Shown here: piece by piece, positions 42,022-50,888 of the stretch | How the letters are laid out: each line of letters opens with the position of its first letter | How positions within the stretch are numbered: position 1 is the first letter of the stretch | Source: Alkalihalobacillus sp. CinArs1 | Lineage (GTDB): Bacteria; Bacillota; Bacilli; Bacillales; Guptibacillaceae | Assembly: GCF_947387515.1 (NCBI RefSeq) | Contig: NZ_CANDOB010000002.1 | Coordinates: forward strand, 248,001 to 312,000 | Direction of reading: 5' to 3' | Length of the DNA: 64,000 nucleotides | Notes under the pieces: model-generated | What the model saw: the letters and a program-made list of their open reading frames with translations, nothing else | Databases searched by the model: none | What the model was told of the DNA's origin: nothing | Position numbers and translations under genes: made by a program

Positions 42022-42528
42022 ATGAAAATGAATCTAGTCGTACAGCGGTATGATCAAGACTATCAAGAACAAGTGGTGGATTTGATTTCTACGATCCAAC
42101 AAGATGAATTTCAAATCCCAATTACAGTAGAAGAACAGCCTGATCTATATGCGATCGCGTCGTTTTATCAAACAGGGAAAGGGAACTTCTGGCTTGCGAT
42201 CTATAATGGACGTGTAGTGGGTACGATTAGCCTACTCGACATCGATAACAACCAGCTCGCACTACGTAAGATGTTTGTACATAAGGATTATCGAGGGGGG
42301 CCTTTTTTTGTCGCAAAAAGATTGCTACAAGAAGCGATAAAGTGGTCGAGGGAGAATGAAGTTCATGACATATACCTTGGTACAACGCCGCAATTTTTAG
42401 CGGCACATCGATTTTATGAGAAAAATGATTTTGTTCGGGTGGGGTTGGAAGACCTCCCGAAATCTTTTCCTGTTCTGGCTGTGGATAAAAGGTTTTATAG
42501 GTTGGAGATGAATCGAAAGGTAATGTAA
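42022..42528 (+). CDS. GNAT family N-acetyltransferase
   Basis: This 168-residue acetyltransferase has GTISLLDIDNNQLALRKMFVHKDYRGGPFFVAKRLLQEA (about residues 67-105), a variant CoA loop lacking the usual GxG, and FLAAHRFYEKNDF. It begins 12 bp after DUF5694 and ends a cupin-to-GNAT operon. The substrate is unknown. Confidence 0.88.
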   Translation: MKMNLVVQRYDQDYQEQVVDLISTIQQDEFQIPITVEEQPDLYAIASFYQTGKGNFWLAIYNGRVVGTISLLDIDNNQLALRKMFVHKDYRGGPFFVAKRLLQEAIKWSRENEVHDIYLGTTPQFLAAHRFYEKNDFVRVGLEDLPKSFPVLAVDKRFYRLEMNRKVM

Positions 42529-42538
42529 AAAGGTTAAG

Positions 42539-42569
42539 GCAGATCCATGATGAATGGGTCTGCTTTTTT
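42539..42569 (+). terminator. Rho-independent terminator
   Basis: The stem GCAGATCCA/TGGGTCTGC is followed by six T after the GNAT gene. Confidence 0.9.
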
Positions 42570-42681
42570 GATGCGTGACCTTATTATTTTTTGTAAAAAG
42601 GGAGTTGTGTCGTAAGGCGAGATGATGGTAGTATGAGTTAACTGAAAATTTAAACAATAGTTTTAGGGAGGCGACGTCCCA

Positions 42682-43884
42682 ATGATGCCATTTGAGTTGC
42701 GAGAGTACCAGGAACGCATTCAGCTGACGAAGAGAAGGATGCTCGATGAAGGTCTTGAAGTTCTGCTTATAACGGACCCTGCGAACATGAATTATTTAAC
42801 GGGGTATGACGGCTGGTCATTTTACGTGGATCAAATGGTCGTCGTGATCATCGATGAAGAGCAGCCGCTTTGGATCGGAAGAAAGATGGACGGCAATGGT
42901 GCGAAGGCAACGACATGGCTTCACCATGAGAACCTCGTAACGTATACCGATGATTACGTTCATTCGAACGTGAAGCATCCGATGGATTTTGTTGCGAAAA
43001 CACTTGAAGAACTTGATCAAAGTACGCGTCACATCGGGGTAGAGATGGGCGCATATTACTTCACCGCCTTAGCGTTTGAATCGTTGAAAAGAAACCTTCC
43101 TGACGCGAAGTGGAAAGATGCCACCCTCCTTGTGAACCGTGTTCGGATGGTGAAATCGAATCAAGAGATTCTATATATGAAAAATGCAGCCAGGCTCGTT
43201 GAACTCGGAATGCAAAAAGCGGTCGATACGATCTCTGAGGGCGTTCGAGAATGTGACGTCGTGGCTGATATTTATAGCAGTCTCATCAGTGGAACACCTG
43301 AATTTGGCGGAGATTATCCAGCGATTGTTCCGATGTTACCATCAGGGGAACATACGTGTACACCGCATCTCACATGGTCTGATAAACGGTATCGAAACAA
43401 TGACCTCGTCATTATCGAAATTGCTGGCTGCTACAAACGATACCATTGTCCGATGGCGCGAACGGTCTCAGTTGGGACGCAAGATGAGAGAGTTCGAGAC
43501 ATTGGAAAAGTCGTGGTAGAAGGGCTCGATGAGACGCTCGCGTTCGTAAAACCTGGCGTAACGTGCGAAGAGGTTGAAGAAGTTTGGCGGAAGTCGATTG
43601 CTCGGCATGGCATCATGAAGGATTCACGCCTCGGCTATTCGATCGGACTAAACTATCCACCTGATTGGGGTGAACATACGGCGAGCGTTCGACAAGGTGA
43701 TCAAACAATTTTACAACCGAATATGACGTTTCATCTTATTCCTGGAATCTGGTATCACGATTTTGGGATTGAAATCAGCGAATCGATCAGAGTCACGGAG
43801 AGCGGAAGCGAAGTTCTTGCGAATTTTTCAAGAAAGCTAATCGATGCAAAAGGCGTGTCGATGATGGGGAACGATGCAGTCTGA
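42682..43884 (+). CDS. doeA: Ectoine hydrolase-like M24 family protein (DoeA)
   Basis: This 400-residue creatinase/prolidase-fold protein strongly resembles DoeA, which opens the ectoine ring. Matching segments are MNYLTGYDGWSFYVDQ, GGDYPAIVPMLPSGEH, EIAGCYKRYHCPMART and IGLNYPPDWGEHTASV. The M24 metal-ligand aspartates are replaced (EIAGCYKRYHC), as expected for the non-metallopeptidase branch. The next gene is 18 bp downstream. Acetylating steps (doeB, doeC, doeD) are not in the window, so the pathway here is incomplete or uses other loci. Confidence 0.82.
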   Translation: MMPFELREYQERIQLTKRRMLDEGLEVLLITDPANMNYLTGYDGWSFYVDQMVVVIIDEEQPLWIGRKMDGNGAKATTWLHHENLVTYTDDYVHSNVKHPMDFVAKTLEELDQSTRHIGVEMGAYYFTALAFESLKRNLPDAKWKDATLLVNRVRMVKSNQEILYMKNAARLVELGMQKAVDTISEGVRECDVVADIYSSLISGTPEFGGDYPAIVPMLPSGEHTCTPHLTWSDKRYRNNDLVIIEIAGCYKRYHCPMARTVSVGTQDERVRDIGKVVVEGLDETLAFVKPGVTCEEVEEVWRKSIARHGIMKDSRLGYSIGLNYPPDWGEHTASVRQGDQTILQPNMTFHLIPGIWYHDFGIEISESIRVTESGSEVLANFSRKLIDAKGVSMMGNDAV

Positions 43885-43902
43885 AAAAGGAGGAGATCGA
43901 TT

Positions 43903-45096
43903 GTGAAAAAACCAGGAATGGGGACATCGTCCGTCTGGGCAGGGGAGAAAGAATACCTCTCTCATGGTGCGACGCAAGTTCCGGTCGTTCATAGCGTAGC
44001 GTATGGATATGATGACATGGACGAGTGGTATGAGGTTGCGGTTGGAAATAAGAAGGGTCATATCTATGGTAGGAATACGAATCCGACTGTTCAGGCGTTT
44101 GAAGATAAGGTGAAGGCGCTTGAAGGAGCGGAAGCGGCGACGAGTTTCTCGACAGGGATGGCGGCGATCAGCAATACGCTCGCAACGTTTCTTTTTCCAG
44201 GAGATCGAATCGTGTCGATCAAAGATACGTATGGTGGCACGAATAAAATCTTCACGGAATTTCTTCCGATGTTAAACGTCGATGTGATGCTTTGTGAAAC
44301 GGGAAATCATGAGCTCATTGAGGAAGAGGTCGAGAAGGGATGCCGCATTCTATATCTCGAGACACCGACGAATCCAACGGTAAAGATTACGGATATCAAG
44401 CGGATGGTAAAAGCCGCTCACAGAGTGGGGGCGCTCGTTGTTGTCGATAACACGTTTGCTACACCGATCAATCAGAACCCGCTCGAATTCGGAGCGGATC
44501 TCGTGATCCATAGTGCTACGAAGTTTCTCGGTGGTCATGCTGATGCACTCGGCGGGGTCGTTTGTGGAAATAACAACTTGGTCGAAAAAATCTATCATTA
44601 CCGGGAAATCAACGGAGCGACGATGGATCCGATGAGTGCCTATCTCTTGCTGCGAGGGATGAAAACGCTCAAGCTTCGTGTACAGAAGCAGTGCGATAAC
44701 GCGATGAAGGTCGCGACGTACTTAACGTCACAGGCACTTGTCGAAGAGGTATATTATCCTGGACTCGAGAATCATCCGGGGCATGAGATCGCGAAACAGC
44801 AGATGAAGGATTACGGCGGGATGTTCAGCTTTGCGGTGAAAGGCGGTGTGGAAACGGTGAAGCATCTTTTACCGAAGCTTACGTTTGCAAACCGAGCCGC
44901 AAATCTTGGAGCCGTGGAGACAACGGTGGGACCGTCACGAACGACGAGTCATGTCGAATGCACACCTGAAGAGAGAGCGGCCATGGGCATACCAGAAGGA
45001 TTAATTCGCTACTCAGCGGGTATAGAAGATGTAGAAGACCTTATCGATGATTTAGAACAAGCGTTTCAAGCCGTTGTAAAAGAAGTGAAAGTCTAG
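43903..45096 (+). CDS. Cystathionine gamma-synthase family PLP enzyme
   Basis: This 397-residue Cys/Met-metabolism PLP enzyme has YGRNTNPTV, FSTGMAAIS and VVVDNTFATP. The cofactor lysine is in HSATKFLGGH, and TTSHVECTPEER and IRYSAGIEDVEDLI lie near the end. These cover the whole fold. GTG at 43903 follows AAAGGAGGAG. Its tight pairing with the DoeA-like gene suggests a role after ectoine opening (2,4-diaminobutyrate-type metabolism) rather than methionine synthesis, but this is inference. Confidence 0.85.
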   Translation: MKKPGMGTSSVWAGEKEYLSHGATQVPVVHSVAYGYDDMDEWYEVAVGNKKGHIYGRNTNPTVQAFEDKVKALEGAEAATSFSTGMAAISNTLATFLFPGDRIVSIKDTYGGTNKIFTEFLPMLNVDVMLCETGNHELIEEEVEKGCRILYLETPTNPTVKITDIKRMVKAAHRVGALVVVDNTFATPINQNPLEFGADLVIHSATKFLGGHADALGGVVCGNNNLVEKIYHYREINGATMDPMSAYLLLRGMKTLKLRVQKQCDNAMKVATYLTSQALVEEVYYPGLENHPGHEIAKQQMKDYGGMFSFAVKGGVETVKHLLPKLTFANRAANLGAVETTVGPSRTTSHVECTPEERAAMGIPEGLIRYSAGIEDVEDLIDDLEQAFQAVVKEVKV

Positions 45097-45232
45097 TAAA
45101 ATCTCCTTAAAGTCAGAAAAGTTAAAAGAATCTGCATTGTGAAGTTTAAAGTTTTGTAAAATCGGTTAGATTTATAGTAACAGCGATAACAATTGTAGCT
45201 GCGTTTCTAATAATAGAATGGAGGATGAAACA

Positions 45233-45433
45233 ATGGATCATCGAAAAATCTATTCAAACCAAGTGTCGGAGCAGAGTCAGGAAGTAATCGCAGAGCTACT
45301 AGAACATGTCCACAATAACGCTATTAAACATAGAGAAGAGCTACTTATGAAAGAAATAGATAAAGCATTAGATGAGCGTGACCGCGAGACATTCATGGAA
45401 CTAACAGAGCGATTGAAAACTTTCCATAATTGA
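45233..45433 (+). CDS. IDEAL domain small protein
   Basis: This 66-residue protein's C-terminal half, REELLMKEIDKALDERDRETFMELTERL, fits the IDEAL domain, a short helix-turn motif found in several Bacillus proteins such as YpiB. The N-terminal half is a charged helix. ATG at 45233 is 8 nt after GGAGG. The role is unknown. Confidence 0.75.
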   Translation: MDHRKIYSNQVSEQSQEVIAELLEHVHNNAIKHREELLMKEIDKALDERDRETFMELTERLKTFHN

Positions 45434-45496
45434 TAGGCATAAATGACGAACCGTTTGCTTATAATCTAGTATCACCTAACTCAGGAGGAGATAGAG

Positions 45497-45652
45497 ATGC
45501 TAGATTTGGCAGCGGTTTTTCATATGGCTACAGAGTGGATGGTCGCAAATAAAGGGTACAAGCTTCAGTCGGTCATTTTGTTCGGTACGTTAGGATTTTC
45601 GTTTATTAGCTATCTGATCTGGTACGTAACGAAGGGATATCGAGCTGTTTAA
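45497..45652 (+). CDS. Small single-helix membrane protein
   Basis: This 51-residue ORF starts at ATG 45497, 6 nt after AGGAGGAG, and contains one transmembrane helix (about residues 25-44). No family is recognised. The strong ribosome site is the main support. Confidence 0.6.
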   Translation: MLDLAAVFHMATEWMVANKGYKLQSVILFGTLGFSFISYLIWYVTKGYRAV

Positions 45653-45699
45653 GCGTTTAATCGATCGTTTCTTGTGGGGATGGATGAGTGTTAATAGTG

Positions 45700-45815
45700 G
45701 ATATCCGCGATTTTGAGGGGGTTATCCGCGAAATTCTCATTATTTCCGCGGAAATTTTATTTTATCTGCGATAATCGAGTAGATATCCGCGAAAAAAGGA
45801 ATTTATCTGCGAAAC
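45700..45815. repeat. Cluster of TATCCGCGA repeats
   Basis: Six copies of TATC(C/T)GCGA or a close variant lie at 45702, 45723, 45743 (TTTCCGCGG), 45763, 45784 and 45804. Spacings are about 20-21 bp and the linkers AT-rich. There is no ORF. The spacing is too short and the units too variable for CRISPR. Confidence 0.75.
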
Positions 45816-45830
45816 GTGCTTTAATACGCT

Positions 45831-45859
45831 AAAAAAAGACCCCTGGTATCAGGAGTCTT
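45831..45859 (-). terminator. Minus-strand terminator
   Basis: The stem AAGACTCCTG/CAGGGGTCTT with one mismatch overlaps the lipoprotein stop and is followed on the minus strand by seven T. Confidence 0.8.
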
Positions 45860-46538
45860 CGATCGGAATGTCAATTGTTTTTGCCTTAGCTTTGGAGTTC
45901 TTATCTTCATCAAACACGTCACTCGTTTTTACAGTTAGGGAGGAAAGTTCAGCGATATCTGTTTCGTTAAGCACAAATCCCAATTCGCCAGTACGTTCTT
46001 CGTTACCTTCGTATACCCCATAAAGTTCTTCGAGGTAAAAGTCTTCCTCAAACCCTTTTTTCTCTCCTTCACTCGTTTCGAGCACGGAGACAGGAGCAAA
46101 ATCAACTGGTTCATCTGAAGTGTTCTTCACTGTTACGTGCAGTTTTACATAATTAAAGTTCTTTTCGTCATCGGAATAAGGATGGAAGAAGTCGATCAAG
46201 TCCATCGAAGGCGAATAGTTCATCACTTTAACGTCTGAAATAGTGAGTTCAACGTCTCCGATTTTCGTCGTTTCGTTATAGTTTGAGAGTGCTTTTAACG
46301 TAACGGATCCATCTTCATCCTCATGGAAATCGCCAACCTTCGTTAGTGAGCTGTCATCCGGTGCTTGTGGATTATCGGGAGCTTTGGCTGATTTATTTTC
46401 CTTTTTGTTTTCATCTTTTTGCTGATTGTCTTCTTGCGCTGTTTCAGATTGCGTATTATTGTCTGCGCCTTGCTCAGCGTCAGTCGCACATCCGGCAAGG
46501 AGTAGGGAAGCTGCTAGAAAGAATCCGATAGTTTTCAT
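45849..46538 (-). CDS. Lipoprotein (DUF4352/DUF5068-like)
   Basis: This 229-residue lipoprotein has lipobox LAGC (Cys17) and a Gln/Glu/Asn/Lys-rich linker (about 18-65). A beta-sandwich domain follows, with GDVELTISDVKVMNYSP and NFNYVKLHVTVKNTSDEPVDF, the DUF4352-type pattern. It is located on the outer membrane face. It lies downstream of phoA on the same strand, but a terminator separates them. Confidence 0.8.
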   Translation of the reverse strand: MKTIGFFLAASLLLAGCATDAEQGADNNTQSETAQEDNQQKDENKKENKSAKAPDNPQAPDDSSLTKVGDFHEDEDGSVTLKALSNYNETTKIGDVELTISDVKVMNYSPSMDLIDFFHPYSDDEKNFNYVKLHVTVKNTSDEPVDFAPVSVLETSEGEKKGFEEDFYLEELYGVYEGNEERTGELGFVLNETDIAELSSLTVKTSDVFDEDKNSKAKAKTIDIPIEDS

Positions 46539-46563
46539 TGAGAAAGACCTCCTGCTTATAAAA

Positions 46564-46590
46564 TTCCCGCTGCCGTATGAGCAGCGGGAA
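46564..46590 (-). terminator. Terminator of phoA
   Basis: The perfect 10-bp stem TTCCCGCTGC/GCAGCGGGAA has a T-rich minus-strand flank. Confidence 0.8.
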
Positions 46591-46613
46591 CGTTTTTCTT
46601 AGTATGCCCTTAA

Positions 46614-48038
46614 TTAATCGTCGTCACGCTCGTTGTCGTCATCATCTTCATCATCATCTTCGTTCTTCTGCTTGATGAGAAGGTCGTTCACCATTTGACC
46701 CGTCTCTGTATTGTCATGAAGACCGATGAAGTTTTCTGCTCCAGGACCGTAAGCATACACGTTTACGTCTTCACCAGTGTGGCCGCCAGTTGTCCAGCCA
46801 GTTCCTGAACGCAGGTCGAAGATTTTCTCGATCGCATTGTCGATTTCAGTTGTTTTGTCTTTTTCAGCTTTCGTAGCTTCTTTTACCCAGTTGATTTCTT
46901 CTTCAGTAAGCTCTAGGTCGATATACTTGTTAAGCGTTTCTTCTACGTCAGCACCTTCAGCGATTTGCTCTGCCATAAAGTCAGGCGTACGCTTAGCAGC
47001 TTTTAGTGGAGCTGGATCCCACTTGTATTCACCGTCGCGACCCATTGCGAAGCCGCCAGTTGAGTGGTCAGCAGTTGTAACGACTAGCGTGTGCTTGTCT
47101 TTTTTCGCGAATTCGATTGCTTCTTTATATGCTTGTTCGAAGTCTTCCATTTCACTCATCGCTGCAACAACATCGTTGTCGTGACCAGCCCAGTCGATTT
47201 GGCTTCCTTCTACCATTAGGAAGAAGCCGTCTTTGTCTTTGCTAAGGCGATCGAGTGCAGTTGTTGTCATGTCAGCTAGTGAAGGCGTTTCTTCGTCGCG
47301 GTCGATCATCTTGTCCATTCCTTTTTCACCGAAAAGGCCAAGGATCTGTTCGTTATCGTCACTCATAAGATCTTCTTTATTTGTTACGTAGCTGTATCCA
47401 GCTTCTTCAAACTCACCAGCAAGGTCACGATCCGCGCGTTCGAAGTACTTTGTACCACCACCAAGAATGACATCTACTTTATGCTCGCCATCGACTTTTT
47501 CATCGAAATAATCATCAGCGATCGCATTGTAGTTGTGGCGGGACTCATCGTGAGCACCGAATGATGCTGGAGTAGCGTGGTTTACTTGAGATGTTGATAC
47601 AAGCCCTGTCGCTTTATCTTCTTTCTTAGCGCGCTCTAGCACAGTTTCAACTTCTTGCTTTTCCATATCAACAGAGATTGCGCCGTTGTATGTTTTGATA
47701 CCAGCGGCCATTGAAGTACCTGCTGCAGCTGAGTCCGTTACGCTTTCTTCATGATCCCAAGAGTACGTTTGCTGCTGCCCAAGTAGCTGCTTATCGAATG
47801 CTACTTCTTCCATATAAGGCGTTGATTTGTCATCCATGAATGAACGGTATGCCGTGTTATACACAGGACCCATTCCGTCACCGATTAAGAAGATAACGTT
47901 TTTGATTTCACCATTAACTTTTAGATCTTTATCTGATTTCGCCTCTGTTTCAGGAGCGCCACCAGCAAAGCTGCTGAATGCGAGCGTTGAAACAACTGCG
48001 AATGGGATTGCTTTTTTCTTGAAGTTTTTAAAATTCAT
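46614..48038 (-). CDS. phoA: Secreted alkaline phosphatase
   Basis: This 474-residue protein has a Sec signal peptide (about 1-33, AFSSFAGGAPETEA). Landmarks are LIGDGMG (metal Asp), the nucleophile Ser103 in VTDSAAAGTSMA, QVNHATPASFGAHD, VEGSQIDWAGHDND, TTADHSTGG and GWTTGGHTGEDV. It releases phosphate from organic esters outside the cell. The last 20 residues are nearly all Asp/Glu, unlike B. subtilis PhoA/PhoB. Four 11-bp-phased PhoP-type hexamers precede the gene. Confidence 0.95.
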   Translation of the reverse strand: MNFKNFKKKAIPFAVVSTLAFSSFAGGAPETEAKSDKDLKVNGEIKNVIFLIGDGMGPVYNTAYRSFMDDKSTPYMEEVAFDKQLLGQQQTYSWDHEESVTDSAAAGTSMAAGIKTYNGAISVDMEKQEVETVLERAKKEDKATGLVSTSQVNHATPASFGAHDESRHNYNAIADDYFDEKVDGEHKVDVILGGGTKYFERADRDLAGEFEEAGYSYVTNKEDLMSDDNEQILGLFGEKGMDKMIDRDEETPSLADMTTTALDRLSKDKDGFFLMVEGSQIDWAGHDNDVVAAMSEMEDFEQAYKEAIEFAKKDKHTLVVTTADHSTGGFAMGRDGEYKWDPAPLKAAKRTPDFMAEQIAEGADVEETLNKYIDLELTEEEINWVKEATKAEKDKTTEIDNAIEKIFDLRSGTGWTTGGHTGEDVNVYAYGPGAENFIGLHDNTETGQMVNDLLIKQKNEDDDEDDDDNERDDD

Positions 48039-48091
48039 TTGAGTACCTCCCGTGTTTCTTTTTTCTCACAATGTGTACTTTACTAGATAAC

Positions 48092-48130
48092 GGTTAAGGG
48101 TCTATTAATAGATTGTTAGAGAAGTGTTAA
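48092..48130 (-). promoter_or_regulatory. PhoP box array upstream of phoA
   Basis: Minus-strand hexamers TTAACA, CTAACA, TTAATA and TTAACC are each separated by exactly 5 nt (11-bp period), 54 bp before the phoA start. This is the TT(A/T/C)ACA-N5 repeat bound by PhoP~P in Bacillus. Confidence 0.85.
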
Positions 48131-48417
48131 GGTTTTTGGGTCGATTGTTACAGTCGAAAACAAACGATAAGTTACGATAATAAAAGAATTTTAACGATGT
48201 TTAGTTAATGACCTGGGTGATTTCTCGACTATCGATCGATAGAATTGTACTTTTTTAGAATGATAGAGAAGGAAGGAGGAGGTTTGCAAGCGTTTTCGAA
48301 CGAATTAGTATGAAAGGAAGGGAAGAAGGAACCCGCGCGCATTGTATTTGTACCATTTGTTGCGGGGAATTTTTACTAGAGGAAAACGTACACTTATTAC
48401 TTTGAGGAGGTAAAATG
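48131..48417. other. Intergenic region between phoA and the amidase
   Basis: This 287-bp stretch holds no credible ORF. It contains a weak cre-like sequence, TGCAAGCGTTTTCG (48285-48298), and TAGTAT about 10 nt further on. The amidase promoter probably lies here. Confidence 0.4.
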
Positions 48418-49317
48418 ATGCACACGCTTTCAACTGATTCTGTTATTTATGACTTTAATAAAGCTCATGCTCCAGTGAAAAAGGTAAAGGTAGGAGATAC
48501 GATCGAAATCAGTACATACGATTGTTTTGAAAATCAAATTCAGTCGGAAGACACTGAGATTACGGGAATCGATTGGAACCGTGTTAACCCAGCGACAGGT
48601 CCTATTTATATAGAAGGTGTTGAGCCCGGTGACGTTTTGAAAGTGAAAATTGAGAAGCTCGAGATCGGTGACCGCGGTGTGATGGTCGTGGGTCCTGATC
48701 TCGGTGTCATGGGGCATCGGCTTGAGGAAATGAAAGCGAAGATGATTCCGATAAAGGATGGGAAAGCCGTGTTTAACGAGATTGAACTTCCGCTAAATCC
48801 CATGATCGGCGTGATTGGGGTCGCACCTGAAGGGGAGGGCGTGTCATGCGGAACGCCGGGTGCCCATGGAGGAAACATGGACAATAAGATGGTCACGGAA
48901 GGAGCAACGCTGTATTTCCCTGTTGCAGTGGAAGGAGCATTGTTTGGACTTGGTGATTTTCACGCGGCGATGGGTGATGGAGAAGTGAGCGTTTCTGGGA
49001 TCGAAGTAGAAGGAAAAGCGACAGTGACGTTTGAAGTGGTGAAGGATGAAGGCATTACACAGCCAATGTTAGAAAACGATGAAGTCGTAACGCAAATCGC
49101 TTCAGCAGAAACGCTTGATGAAGCTGTTAAGGTTGCAACTGAGCTGATGATCAATCGAATATGTCGAAAAACAGGCATGTCGGTGAGTGACGTGACGATG
49201 CTGATGAGTGCGGTGGGGCAAGTCGAAGTGTGTCAGGTTGTCGATCCACTCGTGACAGTGAGGTTTGTTGTGCCGAAATGGTTGGAAGAGAAGTTTGGGG
49301 TAAGGTTGATCGGGTGA
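48418..49317 (+). CDS. Acetamidase/formamidase family protein
   Basis: This 299-residue FmdA/AmdA-type amidohydrolase has VNPATGPIYIEGVEPGDVLKVKI, GVAPEGEGVSCGTPGAHGGNMD (about residues 137-158) and LFGLGDFHAAMGDGEVSVSG, the metal-binding core of the family. It hydrolyses short amides to carboxylate and ammonia, which could feed the nearby nitrogen genes. ATG at 48418 is 7 nt after AGGAGG. Confidence 0.92.
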   Translation: MHTLSTDSVIYDFNKAHAPVKKVKVGDTIEISTYDCFENQIQSEDTEITGIDWNRVNPATGPIYIEGVEPGDVLKVKIEKLEIGDRGVMVVGPDLGVMGHRLEEMKAKMIPIKDGKAVFNEIELPLNPMIGVIGVAPEGEGVSCGTPGAHGGNMDNKMVTEGATLYFPVAVEGALFGLGDFHAAMGDGEVSVSGIEVEGKATVTFEVVKDEGITQPMLENDEVVTQIASAETLDEAVKVATELMINRICRKTGMSVSDVTMLMSAVGQVEVCQVVDPLVTVRFVVPKWLEEKFGVRLIG

Positions 49318-49341
49318 GGTGTACTTTCTACAAGTTAAGGT

Positions 49342-49388
49342 GAAACTAATAGCCTCCAGTCCCTATGAGACTTGGGGCTATTAGTTTC
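49342..49388 (+). terminator. Long-stem terminator-like hairpin
   Basis: The perfect 13-bp stem GAAACTAATAGCC/GGCTATTAGTTTC follows the amidase gene; its T-run is poor. Confidence 0.65.
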
Positions 49389-49413
49389 GTCAAAATTTGA
49401 CAAAATTCGGAGA

Positions 49414-49425
49414 GTGACAGGCACC
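49414..49425 (+). repeat. GTGACAGGCACC repeat, copy B
   Basis: The 12-mer is preceded by TTGACAAAATTCGGAGA, a context partly shared with copy C at 52161-52172. Confidence 0.8.
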
Positions 49426-49495
49426 ATACCCCGTTTGAACTATATACAGTCGGGTAACTTATAAATGAATAGGTAAATTGGAGGGGTGATGAACA

Positions 49496-50875
49496 TTGGC
49501 TAGTAAATATGGAGCAGTAGTACAAGAATCATTGGATGCATTATTAGAAGATGAAACATTTATGCCGAACTTTACCGGGGAAGAGAGAGAGAAGGCGTTT
49601 GATTCTCTTGAAGCAATTCTTTCTACACCAAACCAAATTCAGAAATCATTTCTACGTGTACCGATGGAGAATGGGAAGATTTTGAGGATCCCAGCGTTCC
49701 GTGTTCAGCATAACAACGCGCTTGGTCCTTATAAAGGGGGAATTCGTTTTCATGAATCGGTCGATGAAGATGAAGTCGTTAACCTCGCTACACTGATGAC
49801 GCTTAAGAATGCGCTTCACGAAGTGCCGTTCGGTGGAGGAAAAGGCGGCGTTGTGATCAATCCGAGGGAGTACTCTGAAAAGGAACTACATACGATTTCA
49901 AAGAAATACGTTCACTATTTCAGTGATATCCTTGGTCCAGACAAAGACATCCCGGCTCCAGACGTTGGTACAGGAGAGCGCGAGATGGATTGGATGATGG
50001 GTGAATTCAAATCGATCCATCCTGGTCAAGCGTATCGAGGAAGTTTTACAGGGAAAAGCCACTTGAACGGTGGTTCGCTAGGACGTAGAGAAGCGACCGG
50101 TAAAGGCGTTTACTATACGTTCCGCTATTTAATGCACGACTTTTTGAATGACAATAAAGATTGGTTTGAGCGAAACCAGAACTTGTTTGCGAAAACAGCG
50201 ATGGAGCATGCAGATCGCGATTTGACCGTTGGCATTCAAGGGTTCGGTAATGTAGGTTCTGTTGCGGCACTCGAAGCTTACAATTGCAATTACATCAAAA
50301 CAAAAGTTGTGGCCGTGAGCGACCGAAACGTAACCCTTTATAATGAAGAAGGACTCGACATCAATGCGCTCGTTGCTTTTACTTCTGAAAATGAAGGAGA
50401 CCTGCCTACAACAGATGAAGCGCTGAACAATTACGGAATCGAGGCGGACATTAGAGACCGCGAAGACGTTCTTTACCTTGATACCGACGTTCTGATTCTC
50501 GCTGCTCTTGAAGAACAAATTCATGAAGACAACATGCAAGATGTGAAAGCACGCTTGATCGTCGAAGGTGCGAACGGTCCGATCACGATGAAGGCGGACG
50601 ATTATTTGAGTCAGAACGGCGTATTGATCATTCCAGATATCCTCGCAAACGCAGGTGGTGTAATCGTTTCTTACTTCGAATGGTTACAAGGAAGAGAAAC
50701 GCAGTTCTATAGTGAAGAAGAAGTGAACACGATGCTTGTTAAAAAGATGAAGGAAACGATGGATCAAGTGTTGCCTCAATTCTTTAATGATCCGTTCCCG
50801 CTTCGTCAAAATTGCTACATGCATGCGGTGACAAAACTTTGTAATACGCTCTATCGTCACGGAAAACTATATTAA
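49496..50875 (+). CDS. Glu/Leu/Phe/Val dehydrogenase (glutamate dehydrogenase type)
   Basis: This 459-residue enzyme has the substrate domain GPYKGGIRFHESV, PFGGGKGGV with its lysines, and PAPDVGTGEREMDWM. The nucleotide domain is VGIQGFGNVGSVAA. It probably interconverts glutamate and 2-oxoglutarate. It is about 35 residues longer than RocG/GudB, with extra sequence (about 205-232, DFLNDNKDWFERNQNLFAK) between the domains. TTG at 49496 follows GGAGGGG. It is monocistronic. Confidence 0.93.
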   Translation: MASKYGAVVQESLDALLEDETFMPNFTGEEREKAFDSLEAILSTPNQIQKSFLRVPMENGKILRIPAFRVQHNNALGPYKGGIRFHESVDEDEVVNLATLMTLKNALHEVPFGGGKGGVVINPREYSEKELHTISKKYVHYFSDILGPDKDIPAPDVGTGEREMDWMMGEFKSIHPGQAYRGSFTGKSHLNGGSLGRREATGKGVYYTFRYLMHDFLNDNKDWFERNQNLFAKTAMEHADRDLTVGIQGFGNVGSVAALEAYNCNYIKTKVVAVSDRNVTLYNEEGLDINALVAFTSENEGDLPTTDEALNNYGIEADIRDREDVLYLDTDVLILAALEEQIHEDNMQDVKARLIVEGANGPITMKADDYLSQNGVLIIPDILANAGGVIVSYFEWLQGRETQFYSEEEVNTMLVKKMKETMDQVLPQFFNDPFPLRQNCYMHAVTKLCNTLYRHGKLY

Positions 50876-50888
50876 GCTTTATTTATAT

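Noticed and set aside
45647-45687. Sigma-B promoter (GTTTAA ... GGGGAT)
   Set aside because: Spacing and -10 match are poor and no gene lies downstream on that strand.
45700-45815. CRISPR-like array
   Set aside because: Units are only 9 bp, variable, and spaced by about 11 bp of AT-rich sequence; no cas genes are nearby.
48285-48298. cre site for the amidase gene
   Set aside because: TGCAAGCGTTTTCG departs from the consensus at two positions and no convincing promoter frames it; kept only as a note.
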